A stretch of 33,563 bases of DNA from an uncultured Bacteroidota bacterium (lineage in GTDB: Bacteria; Bacteroidota; Bacteroidia; Chitinophagales; Chitinophagaceae), in the NCBI GenBank assembly GCA_903881585.1, contig CAIRTW010000293.1, positions 1 through 33,563 on the forward strand, written 5' to 3'. This document shows positions 22,687 through 30,784 of the stretch, piece by piece. The translations under genes and the position numbers were made by a program. The stretch's first letter is position 1. Every line of letters begins with the position of its first letter. The notes under the pieces are model-generated. The model was not told the DNA's origin. It did not search any database and worked only from the letters and a program-made list of their open reading frames with translations.

Positions 22687-24135
22687 ATGCCCGGCAATGA
22701 TCATATTCCTACAGAAAATGCTACAATGAAACTTGCGGCCCGGGCAACGCTGCCGGCAATACTGGTATTGCTTGTAATGGCCGTTGTTTTTTTCAAAGAA
22801 CGGATGCTTTACATTGATGCGCCACATATGTTGTTCCGTATCATTAATGACGGGCACATACATATAGAAGAGCACAGGTACGGCTCATTTATCTCGCAGT
22901 TTTTTCCGTGGCTGGGCGTCCGGCTGCATTTGCCGCTCAGGAGCCTGATGATGTTTTATTCAACCGGGTTCTACGTATTTTACCTGGCAGTAGGATTATT
23001 GCTGGTTTACAAGTATAGAAATTACGGGCTTGCTATACTCCTGGGGTTATACCTTACCGTTTTTGTAAGTGATACGTATTACTGGCCCAATAATGAGGTT
23101 CACCAGGGTATTGCCTGGCTGCTGCTTGCTTTTGCAGTTTGCTTGTCGGCGAGAGCGCAGAGGCTGCCCTTGCCGGTGCAGGTATTGTTGTTCTCCGCTC
23201 TTTTCTTTCTTGCTATATGGACCCACCCACTGGTGATGCTGGCCGCCGTCTATCTGTGGTTTTTTTATATTGCCGGAGGTCAGGTTTCTGCGTTGACAAA
23301 ACATCAGGCCATACTTTTTTCGGTTATTTTGGTGGGGCTATCTATTGTCAAATTTTACCAGGGCATGCACCATGGCTACGATAGCAGCAAGATAGAAACG
23401 CTTACGGGCTTTGACTTTCACAGGCTGAAAGCCATTTTTACTTCGCCTCAATTTCATTTTTTTGTTAAGGGGTGTACAACCCGTTATTTCTTTTTGCCGG
23501 TTTTGTTCCTGGCTGGGCTCGCCGGATTGCTCCTGGATAAAAAGTACCTGCTTTTTGTATGGACGGTACTATTTTCCGCCGGCTATTTGTTCCTGACGTG
23601 CGCCACATACTGGGACTTTACGCTCAGGAGCTTTATGGAAAGTGAGTATATGCCGCTTGTCATCATTTGCTGTGCACCATTTGTTTATTATGTACTTCCA
23701 AAAATGAAACCCGCTGTGGGGCTGACGGTTCTCGGGCTTGTATATCTATTGCGTCTTGTATTTATCATTATGGCGGCGGCTCCGTTTACCAATAGAGTTG
23801 AGCTACTGGATAGCATGAATGAAAAAATGAAACAAAAGAACCTCACCAAGATCATTATTACCAAACCTTTGCCGCCGGGCATAGACAGTGCACTGATCTG
23901 GAATTGGGGGGCGCCGGTAGAAAGCATTTTTCTTTCGGCACTAAAGGGCGAACGGCCCATGCGCACCTTTATTTTTCTCAGCCGGGACGATATGAGATTT
24001 TTTAACACGGCAGCCAGGGATACGCTGCTAGGGTCCTGGGAAAAGCGGGCGGCTGCAAACATTAACAGCCGCTACGTTGCTATTGATACGACAACTAGCT
24101 ACAAAGTGATGACGTATAGCGAGCTGATGGAATAA
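22687..24135 (+). CDS. Polytopic membrane protein of unknown function, possibly GT-C-like
   Basis: A 482-residue protein with about ten or eleven hydrophobic segments between residues 20 and 365, then a soluble domain of about 115 residues with strand/helix alternation (IIITKPLPPGIDSALIWNWG). A short loop after the first helix carries acidic and His residues (LYIDAPHMLFRIINDGHIHIEEHRYGS), as GT-C glycosyltransferases place their catalytic Asp/Glu, but I see no firm family motif. ATG 22726 is an alternative start. It is convergent with, and only 5 nt from, the next gene. No function is assigned. Confidence 0.75.
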   Translation: MPGNDHIPTENATMKLAARATLPAILVLLVMAVVFFKERMLYIDAPHMLFRIINDGHIHIEEHRYGSFISQFFPWLGVRLHLPLRSLMMFYSTGFYVFYLAVGLLLVYKYRNYGLAILLGLYLTVFVSDTYYWPNNEVHQGIAWLLLAFAVCLSARAQRLPLPVQVLLFSALFFLAIWTHPLVMLAAVYLWFFYIAGGQVSALTKHQAILFSVILVGLSIVKFYQGMHHGYDSSKIETLTGFDFHRLKAIFTSPQFHFFVKGCTTRYFFLPVLFLAGLAGLLLDKKYLLFVWTVLFSAGYLFLTCATYWDFTLRSFMESEYMPLVIICCAPFVYYVLPKMKPAVGLTVLGLVYLLRLVFIIMAAAPFTNRVELLDSMNEKMKQKNLTKIIITKPLPPGIDSALIWNWGAPVESIFLSALKGERPMRTFIFLSRDDMRFFNTAARDTLLGSWEKRAAANINSRYVAIDTTTSYKVMTYSELME

Positions 24136-24140
24136 CAGGG

Positions 24141-25106
24141 CTATATGGAAAGAAACGGGCTGTCGATGCGTACTGTAATGCCCTGGCTTTCCAGCTTTTC
24201 TTTAAGAGCACGCCATTTGTTGTCATTGAGTGTGCCGGCCGGAAAAACTTTGCTCCGGAAATCTTTAGTGATGATCCTAAGGCTATTAGGCATTTTACCC
24301 TGCGTCTCCACGGTCACCTCTTTTATGTCGCTAAGCAGGTATCGCCTTTTTCTCCAAAACAGGTTATGGTTCCTCACCTCCAGGTAATGTTCCGAAATAC
24401 GGAAGTAATTCATCACCATAGAATGCAGGTAGAACCAGCCCAGGCAGAACAAACCAAAGAACACGATGAATTTTGGTATATTGATGTTATCGAGGTATCC
24501 GGGCCTTAGCACGAACATAGCAATGATGATTGCATAAAGACTCCAGAGCATGATCCCTCTTAGGCTGGTGAACTGGTTGCCCTTATATACCGCGAAAATT
24601 TCCGGTATCGGATCAGTACTGATTACGTGCTCAGGCCCGTATTCGAATGTTGTATTTTTTTCGGTCACTACCTGCTGAATGAACGACTTCATTTCACCGA
24701 GGTTGATATAAAAGTCGTCGAAAAGATACTTCACTTTGCCGTTTTTGAAAAGCAACATCATTCCCTCCATTTGGTAAGAAAAAAGGTATTTGAACGGCTG
24801 CTTACCAGTCAGGACCACTTTCTCCAGGTCTTCCCATTTATATGCTTCGGTATCGTTGAAGGTGATCTGGTATTGGTCGGCTTTGGCAATTGGTGCATTG
24901 CGATAATACTTATAGAGCGAGAATACGCCCAGCAGGATAAAGAACAAGCTGAACGCTGACATAGTTATAGCGCCATTCTCCCTTCTCTCTGCCGACCGGA
25001 TGCCCACCCAAAGGATAAGCGCCCCTAAGGCACAGCAAAAAAGGGTAAGAAAAAAAATAAGAAAATAAAATTTCAGGGGATGTCGCCTGAGTATTACCGG
25101 GTCCAT
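24141..25106 (-). CDS. Membrane protein with two PH-like domains
   Basis: A 321-residue protein with four hydrophobic helices (about 11-35, 46-64, 183-201, 210-232), two before each soluble segment. The segments (about 75-175 and 240-321) resemble bacterial PH-like domains; for example YLEVRNHNLFWRKRRYLLSDIKEVTVET, then an FPAGTLNDNKWRALKEKLES helix. Such proteins are usually uncharacterised. It starts 11 nt after the bshC stop and is surely co-transcribed with it, but nothing connects it to thiol metabolism by sequence. Confidence 0.75.
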   Translation of the reverse strand: MDPVILRRHPLKFYFLIFFLTLFCCALGALILWVGIRSAERRENGAITMSAFSLFFILLGVFSLYKYYRNAPIAKADQYQITFNDTEAYKWEDLEKVVLTGKQPFKYLFSYQMEGMMLLFKNGKVKYLFDDFYINLGEMKSFIQQVVTEKNTTFEYGPEHVISTDPIPEIFAVYKGNQFTSLRGIMLWSLYAIIIAMFVLRPGYLDNINIPKFIVFFGLFCLGWFYLHSMVMNYFRISEHYLEVRNHNLFWRKRRYLLSDIKEVTVETQGKMPNSLRIITKDFRSKVFPAGTLNDNKWRALKEKLESQGITVRIDSPFLSI

Positions 25107-25117
25107 TATTGCGAAAA

Positions 25118-26710
25118 TTACTCAATAATTAGAAACTCTAATGTTAAAGGTTTTATAGCGTCCTTTACCGTATCGAAAAACGTGTCTCCATATTGTAAAT
25201 AATATTCGGCAAAATTCTCTACGCGCTCCTGCAGGCCACCCGGGAACAGCGCCTTTTTCAGGCGTTCTATCCGGTTCATTTGTGTTTGAAGTTTCCTCTT
25301 TTCAGCCCGTAGCATTTTTTTCTCAAGTTCGGTGAGCTGGCGCTTCATTTTAGTAAGGGCAGCAGCTGCGGCTGGCCCAAGGGTAGCGTCGAGCATCTCT
25401 GCTTTTTGTTTCAGGGTGTTGAAAATTTGTTCAATAGCTGAGGCTTCTTCTTTTGTTTGCCATTCAGTGCCGCTGTGTACTATCACATAGTCTCGCTCCA
25501 GTTCTGCCTCCGCCTTGAAGATGTTGGGTATTGTCAGTTCCGCCTGTGCTCGCATTTTGGCGGCGGCTTCGTTTATCCATAACACAGACTGGCGCAGGAG
25601 AATGGCCGGGTAAAAGACATGGTAATGCCGGAACAGTGTATTCAGTTGTAGCCAATAGGCCACTTCAGCCCCGCCGCCTATAAATGCCACATTGGGCAAA
25701 ATAGTCTCCTGGAACAATCCGCGCAGCATCACATTGGGGCTGAACCGTTCGGGGTGTTGCTTTAATTCATTAAGTATCTCCGCTTCTGAAAAGTGCAACT
25801 CGGTATTCAGCACCGACCATTTATCGCCATCCTTCACGATCCGCGCACGTACCTGGTCTGCCAGGTAGAACAGGTTTATCTCGCGTGGGTGTGCCTGTAT
25901 TTTATAGTGTTCGCTTAAGGCGCCTATTTGTTTCGTGATGATCGGATTAGCGGCCTGGTGCAACAATTCATCCTCCATTACAGGGATGAAAGAAGCTTTT
26001 AGCATTGCATCATCAGGGTCAATAACTACAAGCCCATACTTGCCGAATAATTCATTGACCAGGTATTGTGTTGCCGCGCCCACGGTTTTGTGTCCCAGGT
26101 ATGCCTTTGTAAGTATATCCTGTAGCTGATCGCAATTGTTGCCGGGAGGGCCAAATGTTTTGAAAAGGTTGTTCAGCAACGTTTTCAGGCTCGCAGTATC
26201 CATGCGGCCAACAGCGCCTGTTTGTCCGCCGCCATCCCATACATATTTATCCCCGCGAAACTTAAACATGCCCAGCTCTTCCAGGTCATTGTCTTCGCTG
26301 CCCATGTAGTAAACCGGCACAAAGTGCCTGCCGGGATGGTTTGCAGATAGTTCTTCCGCCAGCTTTACTGCATGAAGTATTTTGTGTACAAAGTACAGGT
26401 AGCCCGTGAGCAGGTTGGGCTGGTGCGCGGTGCAGACGGTAAATGTAGTTTCGCTGAGCAGCGCCTGGATGTTTGCCTCTGTTTTTGCGCTTATGGGCAA
26501 CTGCTCATATTGTCTGGAGAGTGTTGCTACCAGCGCTTTCCGGTCAACCGGGTATTTATGGCGTTCTTCTATCGCTTGCGCCAGCCCATCGGTAGTGGGA
26601 GCAAAGTTGTAGAAAGATTTTATACCGGGATCATCGCTGATGTAGTCAGTTGCCAGTTTTGAGAAGTACCCTGTGTCTTTGTAGGGCAGATGCGTAAAAA
26701 CATTATCCAC
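25118..26710 (-). CDS. bshC: Bacillithiol biosynthesis cysteine-adding enzyme BshC
   Basis: A 530-residue putative cysteine ligase that adds Cys to GlcN-malate in the last step of bacillithiol synthesis. Signatures: PYKDTGYFSKLATDYI at the N-terminus, CTAHQPNLLTGYLYFVHKI (the HQ motif), VPVYYMGSEDNDLEEL, and VAFIGGGAEVAYWLQL. A coiled coil (about 440-490, KMKRQLTELEKKMLRAEKR) follows. The start codon is GTG 26710: an in-frame TAA lies three codons upstream and no in-frame ATG is available near the family's first strand. A promoter lies directly upstream. Confidence 0.95.
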   Translation of the reverse strand: MDNVFTHLPYKDTGYFSKLATDYISDDPGIKSFYNFAPTTDGLAQAIEERHKYPVDRKALVATLSRQYEQLPISAKTEANIQALLSETTFTVCTAHQPNLLTGYLYFVHKILHAVKLAEELSANHPGRHFVPVYYMGSEDNDLEELGMFKFRGDKYVWDGGGQTGAVGRMDTASLKTLLNNLFKTFGPPGNNCDQLQDILTKAYLGHKTVGAATQYLVNELFGKYGLVVIDPDDAMLKASFIPVMEDELLHQAANPIITKQIGALSEHYKIQAHPREINLFYLADQVRARIVKDGDKWSVLNTELHFSEAEILNELKQHPERFSPNVMLRGLFQETILPNVAFIGGGAEVAYWLQLNTLFRHYHVFYPAILLRQSVLWINEAAAKMRAQAELTIPNIFKAEAELERDYVIVHSGTEWQTKEEASAIEQIFNTLKQKAEMLDATLGPAAAAALTKMKRQLTELEKKMLRAEKRKLQTQMNRIERLKKALFPGGLQERVENFAEYYLQYGDTFFDTVKDAIKPLTLEFLIIE

Positions 26711-26729
26711 AGATAATTATTTTGAATGG

Positions 26730-26759
26730 CGAAGGTACGGGGCTTATCGCGAAATCAAA
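26730..26759 (-). promoter_or_regulatory. Promoter of bshC
   Basis: The minus strand reads TTTG (complement of 26756-26759), 18 nt, then TACCTTCG (complement of 26730-26737), one mismatch from the -7 consensus. It ends about 20 nt before the GTG start. Confidence 0.5.
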
Positions 26760-26780
26760 AAGTAATAACAATAAGCCCCG
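26738..26780. promoter_or_regulatory. Perfect 10-bp inverted repeat in the bshC-radC promoter region
   Basis: CGGGGCTTAT (26738-26747) and ATAAGCCCCG (26771-26780) are separated by 23 nt. The left arm sits between the two bshC promoter boxes, so the pair could be operator half-sites; alternatively it is a chance or hairpin structure. Confidence 0.45.
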
Positions 26781-26842
26781 ATTGATAATTTTTATTGCCA
26801 ACATCTTTCAAAAGCCATAATTATCTGTATTTTCAAATCCTG

Positions 26843-27532
26843 ATGAATGAGTCGAAAAGTATCAAGAACTGGAGGGAGGATGACCGGCCGCGGGAGAAGA
26901 TGCAGCAAAAGGGTGCGGCTGCGCTCACTGATGCTGAGCTGCTCGCCATACTCATATCCAGTGGCACCAGGGAAAAGACTGCGCTGGACCTGGCGAAGGA
27001 GGTGCTGGAACTTGCACACAACAATCTGCGTGAAGCTGGCCGGCTGAACTTGCAGGAACTGCAAAAGATAAAGGGCATAGGCGAGGCCAGGGCCATCACC
27101 ATATGTGCCGCAATGGAGCTGGGCCGCAGGCGCCAGATGAGCGAGGGGCCGGACAGGGCTGCTATTAAAACCAGCAAGGACGCGGCGGCGTTCTTCATGC
27201 CATTGCTGCAGGACCTTAATCACGAGATGTTTTGTGTACTGTACCTCAACCAGGCACAAAAGCTCATAAAGTATGAATTCTTGAGCAGCGGGGGTATGAC
27301 GGCTACAGTAGTGGACATCCGCATGATACTGAAAAACTGCCTACTCTATAATGCTACCCACATTATCGTAGGTCACAACCATCCATCCGGCAGCAAAAAG
27401 CCCAGCGATGCAGATAAGTCAATGACCCTGAAACTACGGGAAGCAGCAGCGTTTATGGACATACAACTGAAAGACCACATCATCATAGCCGGCAATGATT
27501 TTCTGAGCATGAGCGATGAAGGGCTTGTCTAA
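26843..27532 (+). CDS. radC: RadC family protein (JAB/MPN domain)
   Basis: A 229-residue protein. The N-terminal part (SIKNWREDDRPREK, LTDAELLAILISSG) and a helix-hairpin-helix (LQKIKGIGEARAITI) are followed by an MPN/JAB domain with the metal motif VGHNHPSGSKKPSDAD. The family is widespread, but a repair role is doubtful from published work. The frame runs back to a TTG at 26795, but residues before MNESKSIKNW do not match the family. It is divergent from bshC. Confidence 0.93.
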   Translation: MNESKSIKNWREDDRPREKMQQKGAAALTDAELLAILISSGTREKTALDLAKEVLELAHNNLREAGRLNLQELQKIKGIGEARAITICAAMELGRRRQMSEGPDRAAIKTSKDAAAFFMPLLQDLNHEMFCVLYLNQAQKLIKYEFLSSGGMTATVVDIRMILKNCLLYNATHIIVGHNHPSGSKKPSDADKSMTLKLREAAAFMDIQLKDHIIIAGNDFLSMSDEGLV

Positions 27533-27660
27533 TTTGAAAATGTGCAAATTTGCCCGTGTAATACCTTAAGCAGTAAAAACAGAGGGTAGGAATGATGTAG
27601 GGTAAAAGGTTAATGGGTTAAAAAGGTTTCGGGTTATAAGGGCAATTTTCATATTTTCAC
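27533..27660. repeat. Degenerate AT-rich repeat spacer
   Basis: Imperfect units such as TTGAAAATGTGCAAATTTG and GGTTAATGGGTTAAAAAGG fill the gap after radC. No gene is seen. Confidence 0.4.
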
Positions 27661-27682
27661 ACTTGCCTGCCGGTAGGCAGGT
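27661..27682. repeat. REP-like palindrome, GCCTGCCGGTAGGC core
   Basis: ACTTGCCT-GCCGGT-AGGCAGGT, arms pairing with one G-T. The core is the exact reverse complement of that at 1462-1475. It lies 20 nt before exonuclease III and would form part of its leader. Confidence 0.65.
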
Positions 27683-27702
27683 TTACAAATCTGCACATAC
27701 AA

Positions 27703-28467
27703 ATGAGGATCGTAACATATAACGTAAACGGCATACGCGCCGCAGTAAAGAAAGGGTTTATAGAATGGCTGAAAACAGACCCGGGCGATGTGATATGCCT
27801 GCAGGAAATAAAAGCCAATAAAGAAGATGTGCCTGAGGCAGAGATCAATGCTGCGGGGTATGATGTGTACTCCTATTCTGCTGAGAAGAAGGGGTACAGT
27901 GGGGTAGCCATCCTCACCAAAATAAAGCCCGACAATGTCTCCTATGGCAACGGCATTATGCAAAGCGATGCTGAGGGCCGCGTGATTCGCGCTGACTTCG
28001 GCGATGTGACCCTGGTAAATGCATACTTCCCCAGCGGTACCAGCGGTGACGAGCGGCAGGTGTATAAATACCAGTGGCTCGATGAGTTCTTTGCCTACAT
28101 AGGCGAGCTGCGCAAGACCCGCCCCGAGCTCATCATCTGCGGCGACTACAATATCTGCCACAAGGCCATAGACATTCACGATCCGGTGCGCAACAAGAAC
28201 TACACCGGCTTCCTGCCCGAAGAGCGCGCATGGATGGACAAGCTGTTTGAAAACGGATTTGTGGACACCTTCCGCCACTTCAACCAGGAGCCGCACCAAT
28301 ATACCTGGTGGAGCCAGTTCGCCGGAGCCCGCGCCAATAACAAGGGCTGGCGTATAGATTATATCAACGTCACCGAGCCACTCGCCAAAAAACTAAAACA
28401 TGCCGAGATCATGCCGCACATAAAACACTCAGATCATTGCCCGGTGTTTTTGGAGGTGGGGGTGTAG
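27703..28467 (+). CDS. xth: Exodeoxyribonuclease III / AP endonuclease
   Basis: A 254-residue EEP-family nuclease that cleaves abasic sites and resects 3' ends. All motifs are present: VTYNVNGIRAA, CLQEIKA (Glu35), NAYFPSG, CGDYNICH (Asp/Asn pair), WWSQFAGARANNKGWRIDYI and KHSDHCPV (catalytic Asp-His). Length and ends agree with the ExoA/Xth group. ATG 27703 lies just behind a palindrome and no clear promoter is seen, so it may be read from the radC transcript. Confidence 0.95.
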   Translation: MRIVTYNVNGIRAAVKKGFIEWLKTDPGDVICLQEIKANKEDVPEAEINAAGYDVYSYSAEKKGYSGVAILTKIKPDNVSYGNGIMQSDAEGRVIRADFGDVTLVNAYFPSGTSGDERQVYKYQWLDEFFAYIGELRKTRPELIICGDYNICHKAIDIHDPVRNKNYTGFLPEERAWMDKLFENGFVDTFRHFNQEPHQYTWWSQFAGARANNKGWRIDYINVTEPLAKKLKHAEIMPHIKHSDHCPVFLEVGV

Positions 28468-28542
28468 AGTGGAAGTTAATAGTCAAAGCAGGAAAGGGAA
28501 CAGCCGGGATATTTTTCGTAAATTGTATAAAATTTGTTAGTC

Positions 28543-28725
28543 ATGCTCACCAAAAAGGAAGTTTTGGAATCCATCAATTCTTTGCCTTCAAAATTTGAGG
28601 CAGAAGATGCCATCGAAAAGATCGTCTTAATTGAAAAGATTCGTGTTGGATTAGCTCAGTCTGAGGCTGGTAAAGTGGTTTCCATGGAAGACGCTAAAAA
28701 AAGATTGAAGAAATGGCTCAGGTAG
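28543..28725 (+). CDS. Type II toxin-antitoxin system antitoxin
   Basis: A 60-residue, mostly helical protein rich in Glu and Lys (MLTKKEVLESINSLPSKF, ending [14 protein letters not shown]). The short length, the position directly before a RelE/ParE toxin gene, and a 13-nt overlap with it are typical of antitoxins. The C-terminal half should wrap the toxin. The frame opens at TTG 28534, but ATG 28543 is the natural start. TATAAAATTTG (28526-28536) just upstream resembles a -7 box and may be where the pair represses itself. Confidence 0.8.
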   Translation: MLTKKEVLESINSLPSKFEAEDAIEKIVLIEKIRVGLAQSEAGKVVSMEDAKKRLKKWLR

Positions 28726-29048
28726 TTTTTACCGAACAGGCAATTTCAGATATCGATGACATTGCAACCTACATTGGCTACGATTCCCTGCACTACGCCC
28801 AGTTGCAAGTGGAAAAATTCTTCAAACGAACGGAAGCGCTCGCCCAATTTACACAGCAGGGCAGAGTTGTGCCGGAATTCAATATGAAGTCTGTACGTGA
28901 ATTAATTGAGGGGAACTACAGGATCATTTATAAAATCGTAAATAAAAATCTCATTCACATCCTTACCGTTCATCATAGTCGGAAAATGTTGAAGCGAGCG
29001 GTAATTGTATCGGCGAGTGTGAAAAGGAATAAATCAGACTTATCTTAA
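28713..29048 (+). CDS. RelE/ParE family toxin
   Basis: A 111-residue toxin with the family pattern: [20 protein letters not shown], then an alpha-hairpin, [19 protein letters not shown] and [13 protein letters not shown]. Family members either cut ribosome-bound mRNA or poison gyrase; this one looks ParE-like (RELI-GNYRIIY), but the target cannot be told. It overlaps the antitoxin gene by 13 nt, and its stop overlaps the tail of a decayed gene on the other strand. Confidence 0.88.
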   Translation: MAQVVFTEQAISDIDDIATYIGYDSLHYAQLQVEKFFKRTEALAQFTQQGRVVPEFNMKSVRELIEGNYRIIYKIVNKNLIHILTVHHSRKMLKRAVIVSASVKRNKSDLS

Positions 29049-29160
29049 ACCTTTTCCGGCATTGTACTGTAAGTTTGGCCATTAAGCAGACGCCCGGCTT
29101 TCTTTTTGTTGGTGCCACCCCATTGTTTGAAGAAAAGAGCTAATGTTTTTAATAAGCCTT
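29045..29160 (-). pseudogene. C-terminal remnant of a DUF5131 (phage Gp37/Gp68-like) gene
   Basis: The minus strand encodes, ending at TAA 29047-29045, [15 protein letters not shown] followed by [22 protein letters not shown]. The FFKQWGG-KKKAGR-LDGRTYD-MP pattern is what I recall as the C-terminus of DUF5131 proteins. Upstream the frame runs into the palindrome at 29184-29220 and meets a stop, with no plausible start and nothing of the remaining protein. So this is a truncated relic between the toxin and polymerase genes. The family call is from memory. Confidence 0.55.
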
Positions 29161-29183
29161 TTTGCACATGGCAGATCACTAAT

Positions 29184-29220
29184 TCAAATTTATTGGAAAT
29201 TTTATTTCCAATAAATTTGA
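29184..29220. promoter_or_regulatory. Perfect 17-bp inverted repeat upstream of the Y-family polymerase (candidate operator)
   Basis: TCAAATTTATTGGAAAT (29184-29200), loop TTT, then ATTTCCAATAAATTTGA (29204-29220). It ends 12 nt before a promoter-like TACCTTAG (29232-29239). An AT-rich palindrome at this place suggests a repressor site, for example for a LexA/S24-type regulator controlling translesion synthesis; this is inference. Confidence 0.65.
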
Positions 29221-29304
29221 CAAAATATCCCTACCTTAGCTTCGTTGAGGCACAAAAGCGACATATTTCAGAACTCAACTAAGGCCAATCTCGGCTCTTA
29301 TGTT

Positions 29305-30738
29305 ATGTTCCTTGACATGAACAGCTACTTTGCCAGTTGCGAGCAGCAGCGGCATCCAGAGCTTCGGGGCAAGCCTTTGGGGGTGCTTACTTACGATAGT
29401 CCGAACGCGGCGGTGATCGCCGCATCTAAAGAAGCCAAAAAATTTGGAATTAAGTCGGGCATGAGACTTCGCGATTGCCTGATGTTGTGCCCGGATATGC
29501 TCACAATCACCACCCACCCGGCCTGGTACCGCAAAATACATGTAGACTTTATGACCATCCTCCGCAGTTACTGCGACGATGTAATACCCAAGAGCATAGA
29601 TGAGGCTGTAGCCAATTTCAACTCTTACCGGCTGGTGTATGATGATCTCACGGAGGTTGCAAAACAGATAAAGGCAGATATAAAGGCGAAATACGATTAT
29701 CTCACCTGCTCCATAGGCATAGCGCCCAACTCGTTCCTCGCTAAGGTGGGCACGGGGTTGCAGAAAATTGACGGGCTCACAGTAATAACCCCTGAAAATA
29801 TAGATGGTTACCTGGCAAGCATGAAGCTTACTGACCTGCCCGGCATAGCCGCGGCCAATGAACGGCGACTGAAAATGATAGGCATCAATGATCCGCTGCA
29901 GATGCGGCATTCATCGCCTGCCTTGCTGCGCAAGGCATTTGGCGGGGTAGTGGGCAATTATTGGCACAGCCGGCTGAATTTTGGCGAGGTGGATATGTAT
30001 AGCAATGCCCAAAACCGTACTATGAGCGCCACACGCACTCTCAGCCGCCAGCAGAGCCAAAACAGGCAGACGCTGGAATCCATGCTCATATCCCTGTGTA
30101 CCCGGCTGGAGCAGCGAATGGTGAAGGGCGGCCTGTTTTGTAAGGAAGTAAGCTTTGCTATCCGTTATGCCGATAACACCCAATGGGACACAACAGTAAA
30201 GCTGGCCGATCCGCTGCAGGATGCGATAGAGCTGCGCAATTACATAAAGGAGCGCATAGGTGTTTATGAACGGGCACATAACATACAAACTTTGTTTACA
30301 GATAAGGTGACCAATTTTACGGTAGCCATTCAGTCGTTTGTAAAAGACACAGTAATGCAATACAGCCTCTTCGACAACCGCATGAAGAAAGATACCGTGC
30401 GCAAAGTGATGTACCAAATAAAGGACCGTTTTGAGCAAAAGGACGTAGTGCGGAAAGGCAGTGAAATGTATAACCCAAATGTGATGAAGGACGCTGTGGG
30501 TTTCGGTTCGGTAAGAGACCTGGGCCTCAACAAAGAAGGTAATGTGCGCAACACCTACCTGCTGGAAGAAGAGCAAACACCGGGGCAACCAAGGAAGATA
30601 GTTATGAAACCAAAAGAAACACCCGTGCCTGCTGAGCAGGAAGGTGTGGATTATGTATTTGAAGAGGAAGCCCCTCCCGACCTCCCCCATGGGGAGGAGA
30701 TGAAACGCACACTGGGGAAACGAGAAATATTTTTTTAA
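29305..30738 (+). CDS. Y-family DNA polymerase (DinB/Pol IV-like translesion polymerase)
   Basis: A 477-residue polymerase that bypasses DNA damage. FLDMNSYFASCEQQ supplies the first metal-binding Asp, PKSIDEAVANF the second Asp and the catalytic Glu (about residues 99-100), and CSIGIAPNSFLAKV and LPGIAAANERRL (helix-hairpin-helix) complete palm and thumb. A little-finger domain follows (MSATRTLSRQQ). ATG 29305 leaves a short first strand; TTG 29245 in the same frame would add SYV before it and cannot be excluded. The extreme C-terminus (EEEAPPDLPHGEE) is read from a GC-rich repeat. The radical SAM gene follows in 46 nt, suggesting one damage-response transcript. Confidence 0.9.
   Translation: MFLDMNSYFASCEQQRHPELRGKPLGVLTYDSPNAAVIAASKEAKKFGIKSGMRLRDCLMLCPDMLTITTHPAWYRKIHVDFMTILRSYCDDVIPKSIDEAVANFNSYRLVYDDLTEVAKQIKADIKAKYDYLTCSIGIAPNSFLAKVGTGLQKIDGLTVITPENIDGYLASMKLTDLPGIAAANERRLKMIGINDPLQMRHSSPALLRKAFGGVVGNYWHSRLNFGEVDMYSNAQNRTMSATRTLSRQQSQNRQTLESMLISLCTRLEQRMVKGGLFCKEVSFAIRYADNTQWDTTVKLADPLQDAIELRNYIKERIGVYERAHNIQTLFTDKVTNFTVAIQSFVKDTVMQYSLFDNRMKKDTVRKVMYQIKDRFEQKDVVRKGSEMYNPNVMKDAVGFGSVRDLGLNKEGNVRNTYLLEEEQTPGQPRKIVMKPKETPVPAEQEGVDYVFEEEAPPDLPHGEEMKRTLGKREIFF
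30671..30697. repeat. GC-rich repeat inside the 3' end of the polymerase gene
   Basis: CCCCTCCCGACCTCCCCCATGGGGAGG type element, with inner palindrome CTCCCC-CAT-GGGGAG (30682-30696). It is read in frame as APPDLPHGEE. A related copy lies at 30750-30781. Confidence 0.6.
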
Positions 30739-30749
30739 GCAAAAATGTA

Positions 30750-30781
30750 AAGCCCCTCCCCGGGAGGGGTTGGGGAGGCTT
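30750..30781. repeat. GC-rich palindromic repeat before the radical SAM gene
   Basis: AAGCCCCTCCCCGGG followed by AGGGGTTGGGGAGGCTT, an imperfect inverted repeat filling most of the gap to ATG 30785. It would form a strong hairpin just before the start codon and could lower translation or read-through. Confidence 0.65.
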
Positions 30782-30784
30782 ATT

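Noticed and set aside
27661..27682. Terminator reading of the palindrome before exonuclease III
   Set aside because: No T run follows on either strand and the same core occurs elsewhere, so a dispersed repeat explains it better.
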